The notes under the pieces: model-generated
What the model was told of the DNA's origin: nothing
What the model saw: only the letters and a program-made list of their open reading frames with translations
Databases searched by the model: none
Assembly: GCF_004016515.1 (NCBI RefSeq)
Contig: NZ_SACT01000002.1
Span: 496,001-560,000 of the forward strand
DNA: 64,000 nt
Reading direction: 5' to 3'
Source of the DNA: Rubrivivax albus
GTDB lineage: Bacteria; Pseudomonadota; Gammaproteobacteria; Burkholderiales; Burkholderiaceae_C
Part shown: positions 62,315 through 64,000 of the stretch, piece after piece
How positions within the stretch are numbered: position 1 is the stretch's first letter
Layout of the letters: each line of letters starts with the position of its first letter
Position numbers and translations under genes: made by a program

Positions 62315-63418
62315 GTGGCCGATACTTTCACCCCCATCGCCCCTCGCCCGGCCCCGGTCGACACCGAGGGCTTCGTCCCCTGGGTCAAGCGCAACCTCTT
62401 CGGCGACTGGAAAAGCGCACTCACCACGATCGTGCTGCTGGGCGTGGCGCTCTACCTGCTGCCGCAGGCCGCGAATTGGGCCGTCGTGCAGGCCGTGTTC
62501 GGTGCCGACGCCAACGCCTGTCAGGCCGCACGCGGCAGCGGCGCCTGCTGGGGCGTCGTCACCGAGAAATGGCGGCTCATCGTCTTCGGCCGCTACCCCT
62601 TCGAGCAGCAGTGGCGCCCGGAACTGGCCACCGCGCTGATGGTCGGCGCACTGGTCGTCAGCTGCATCCGCTGGTTCTGGAAGCCCTGGCTGGCGGCGCT
62701 GTGGGTCGGCGTGCTGGCCGTGTTCTTCGTGCTGATGGGCGGTGGCGTGCTCGGCCTGGAGCCGGTGCGCACGGACCTCTGGGGTGGCCTGCCGCTGACG
62801 GTGATGCTGGCCACGCTGTCGATCTTCCTGGCCTTCCCGCTCAGCGTGCTGGTGGCGCTGGGCCGGCGCAGCAACCTGCCCGCGATCCGCACCGTGTGCG
62901 TGGTCTACATCGAACTGATCCGCGGCGTGCCGCTGATCAGCGTGCTGTTCATGGCCAGCTTCATGTTCCCGTTGTTCATGCCGCAGGGCACGACGATCGA
63001 CGTGCTCGTGCGCGTGCTGGTGGGCATCACGCTGTTCGCCGCGGCCTACATGGCCGAGATCGTGCGCGGCGGCCTGCAGGCCATCCCCAAGGGGCAGTTG
63101 GAAGCCGCCGACACGCTGGGCCTGACCTACTGGCAGACGCAGCGCAAGATCGTGCTGCCGCAGGCGCTGGCGATGACGGTGCCGAGCATGATGAACAACT
63201 TCATCAGCATCTTCAAGGACACCTCGCTGGTCACCATCGTCAGCCTGTACGAGCTCACCGGTGCCCTGGGTCTGGCGCTGAACTCCGACGTCGACTGGCG
63301 GCCGTTCAAGCTCGAGGCCTACTTCTTCATCACCGCGATCTACTTCACCTTCTGCTTCGCGATGTCCCGCTACAGCCTGTGGGTCGAAAAGCAGGTCGCC
63401 GTGAGCCGCGTGCGCTGA
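62315..63418 (+). CDS. aapM: General L-amino acid ABC transporter, permease AapM
   Basis: A 367-residue permease starting at GTG with GGAAAGG upstream. It contains KRNLFGDWKSALTTIVLLG near the start, the family LIRGVPLISVLFMASFMFPL, and the EAA loop VRGGLQAIPKGQLEAADTLG. The C-terminal NFISIFKDTSLVTIVSLYEL is typical. It follows aapQ by 4 bp. Confidence 0.94.
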   Translation: MADTFTPIAPRPAPVDTEGFVPWVKRNLFGDWKSALTTIVLLGVALYLLPQAANWAVVQAVFGADANACQAARGSGACWGVVTEKWRLIVFGRYPFEQQWRPELATALMVGALVVSCIRWFWKPWLAALWVGVLAVFFVLMGGGVLGLEPVRTDLWGGLPLTVMLATLSIFLAFPLSVLVALGRRSNLPAIRTVCVVYIELIRGVPLISVLFMASFMFPLFMPQGTTIDVLVRVLVGITLFAAAYMAEIVRGGLQAIPKGQLEAADTLGLTYWQTQRKIVLPQALAMTVPSMMNNFISIFKDTSLVTIVSLYELTGALGLALNSDVDWRPFKLEAYFFITAIYFTFCFAMSRYSLWVEKQVAVSRVR

Positions 63419-63429
63419 CCGGAATACCC

Positions 63430-64000
<571 letters not shown>

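Overview
The window is about 70% GC and tightly packed, with most genes joined by 4-bp start/stop overlaps. The gene order and families point to a betaproteobacterium of the order Burkholderiales, probably in the Rubrivivax/Leptothrix/Ideonella neighbourhood. The grounds are the fur-bamE-dapB-exbB/exbD-leuS-lptE-holA and lptD-surA-rsmA/amgK neighbourhoods, the hpf-ptsN-hprK block, a PEP-CTERM protein, an H1-like histone and an Aap-type amino-acid ABC transporter. No rRNA, tRNA, CRISPR array, insertion sequence or phage gene was seen.

Layout. 1-6534 (+): eight coupled genes for membrane-lipid modification (COG2907 flavoprotein cut by the left edge, DUF1365, cyclopropane-synthase-like methyltransferase, chalcone-isomerase-like protein, GPH/MFS transporter, DUF3833 lipoprotein, SDR, NTF2-like protein). 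This set resembles the singlet-oxygen/furan-fatty-acid gene groups of Rhodobacter. 6563-12569: a TonB-domain-like secreted protein, CorA, an uncharacterised membrane-anchored protein, then a coupled minus-strand operon of secreted amidohydrolase, FixH/YtkA-like protein, MauG-type di-haem peroxidase and FrnE-type DsbA protein. 12745-14739: hpf, ptsN, hprK. 14742-14864: twin palindromic repeats. 14915-22184: fur, then bamE, dapB, exbB/exbD, leuS, lptE, holA. 22187-28504: a third palindromic repeat, a 2-hydroxyacid dehydrogenase, a periplasmic binding protein coupled to a GGDEF-EAL protein, the thiL-pgpA-pncC operon and an H1-like histone.

28515-38912: a PAS hybrid histidine kinase, YciH, a two-gene NAD-dependent formate dehydrogenase (FdsA plus a fused FdsG-FdsB), a DMT exporter, both subunits of a 3-oxoacid CoA-transferase and a DsbA-fold isomerase. 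38932-45379: a DctS/DctR-like two-component pair divergent from the MaeB malic enzyme, then an RNase Sa-type secreted ribonuclease with a barstar inhibitor. 45429-52850: rsmA, surA and lptD on the minus strand, divergent from amgK and an ABC exporter. 52921-55627: a PEP-CTERM protein behind a strong sigma-54-type promoter, and two fasciclin-domain proteins, one with internally duplicated DNA. 55807-59839: an M20 peptidase, a lipase-like hydrolase, a dienoyl-CoA-isomerase-like crotonase and a TPR-like protein whose middle looks frame-shifted. 60002-64000: aapJ-aapQ-aapM-aapP, the last gene cut by the right edge.

The envelope theme is strong: LPS transport (lptD, lptE, surA, bamE), peptidoglycan recycling (amgK), lipid modification and phospholipid synthesis (pgpA), and exported adhesion proteins. 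Best candidates for a poorly described system are the amidohydrolase/FixH-like/MauG/FrnE operon, the eight-gene lipid operon, the binding-protein/c-di-GMP pair and the family of palindromic repeats whose stems co-vary. All functional statements are read from sequence without database searches.
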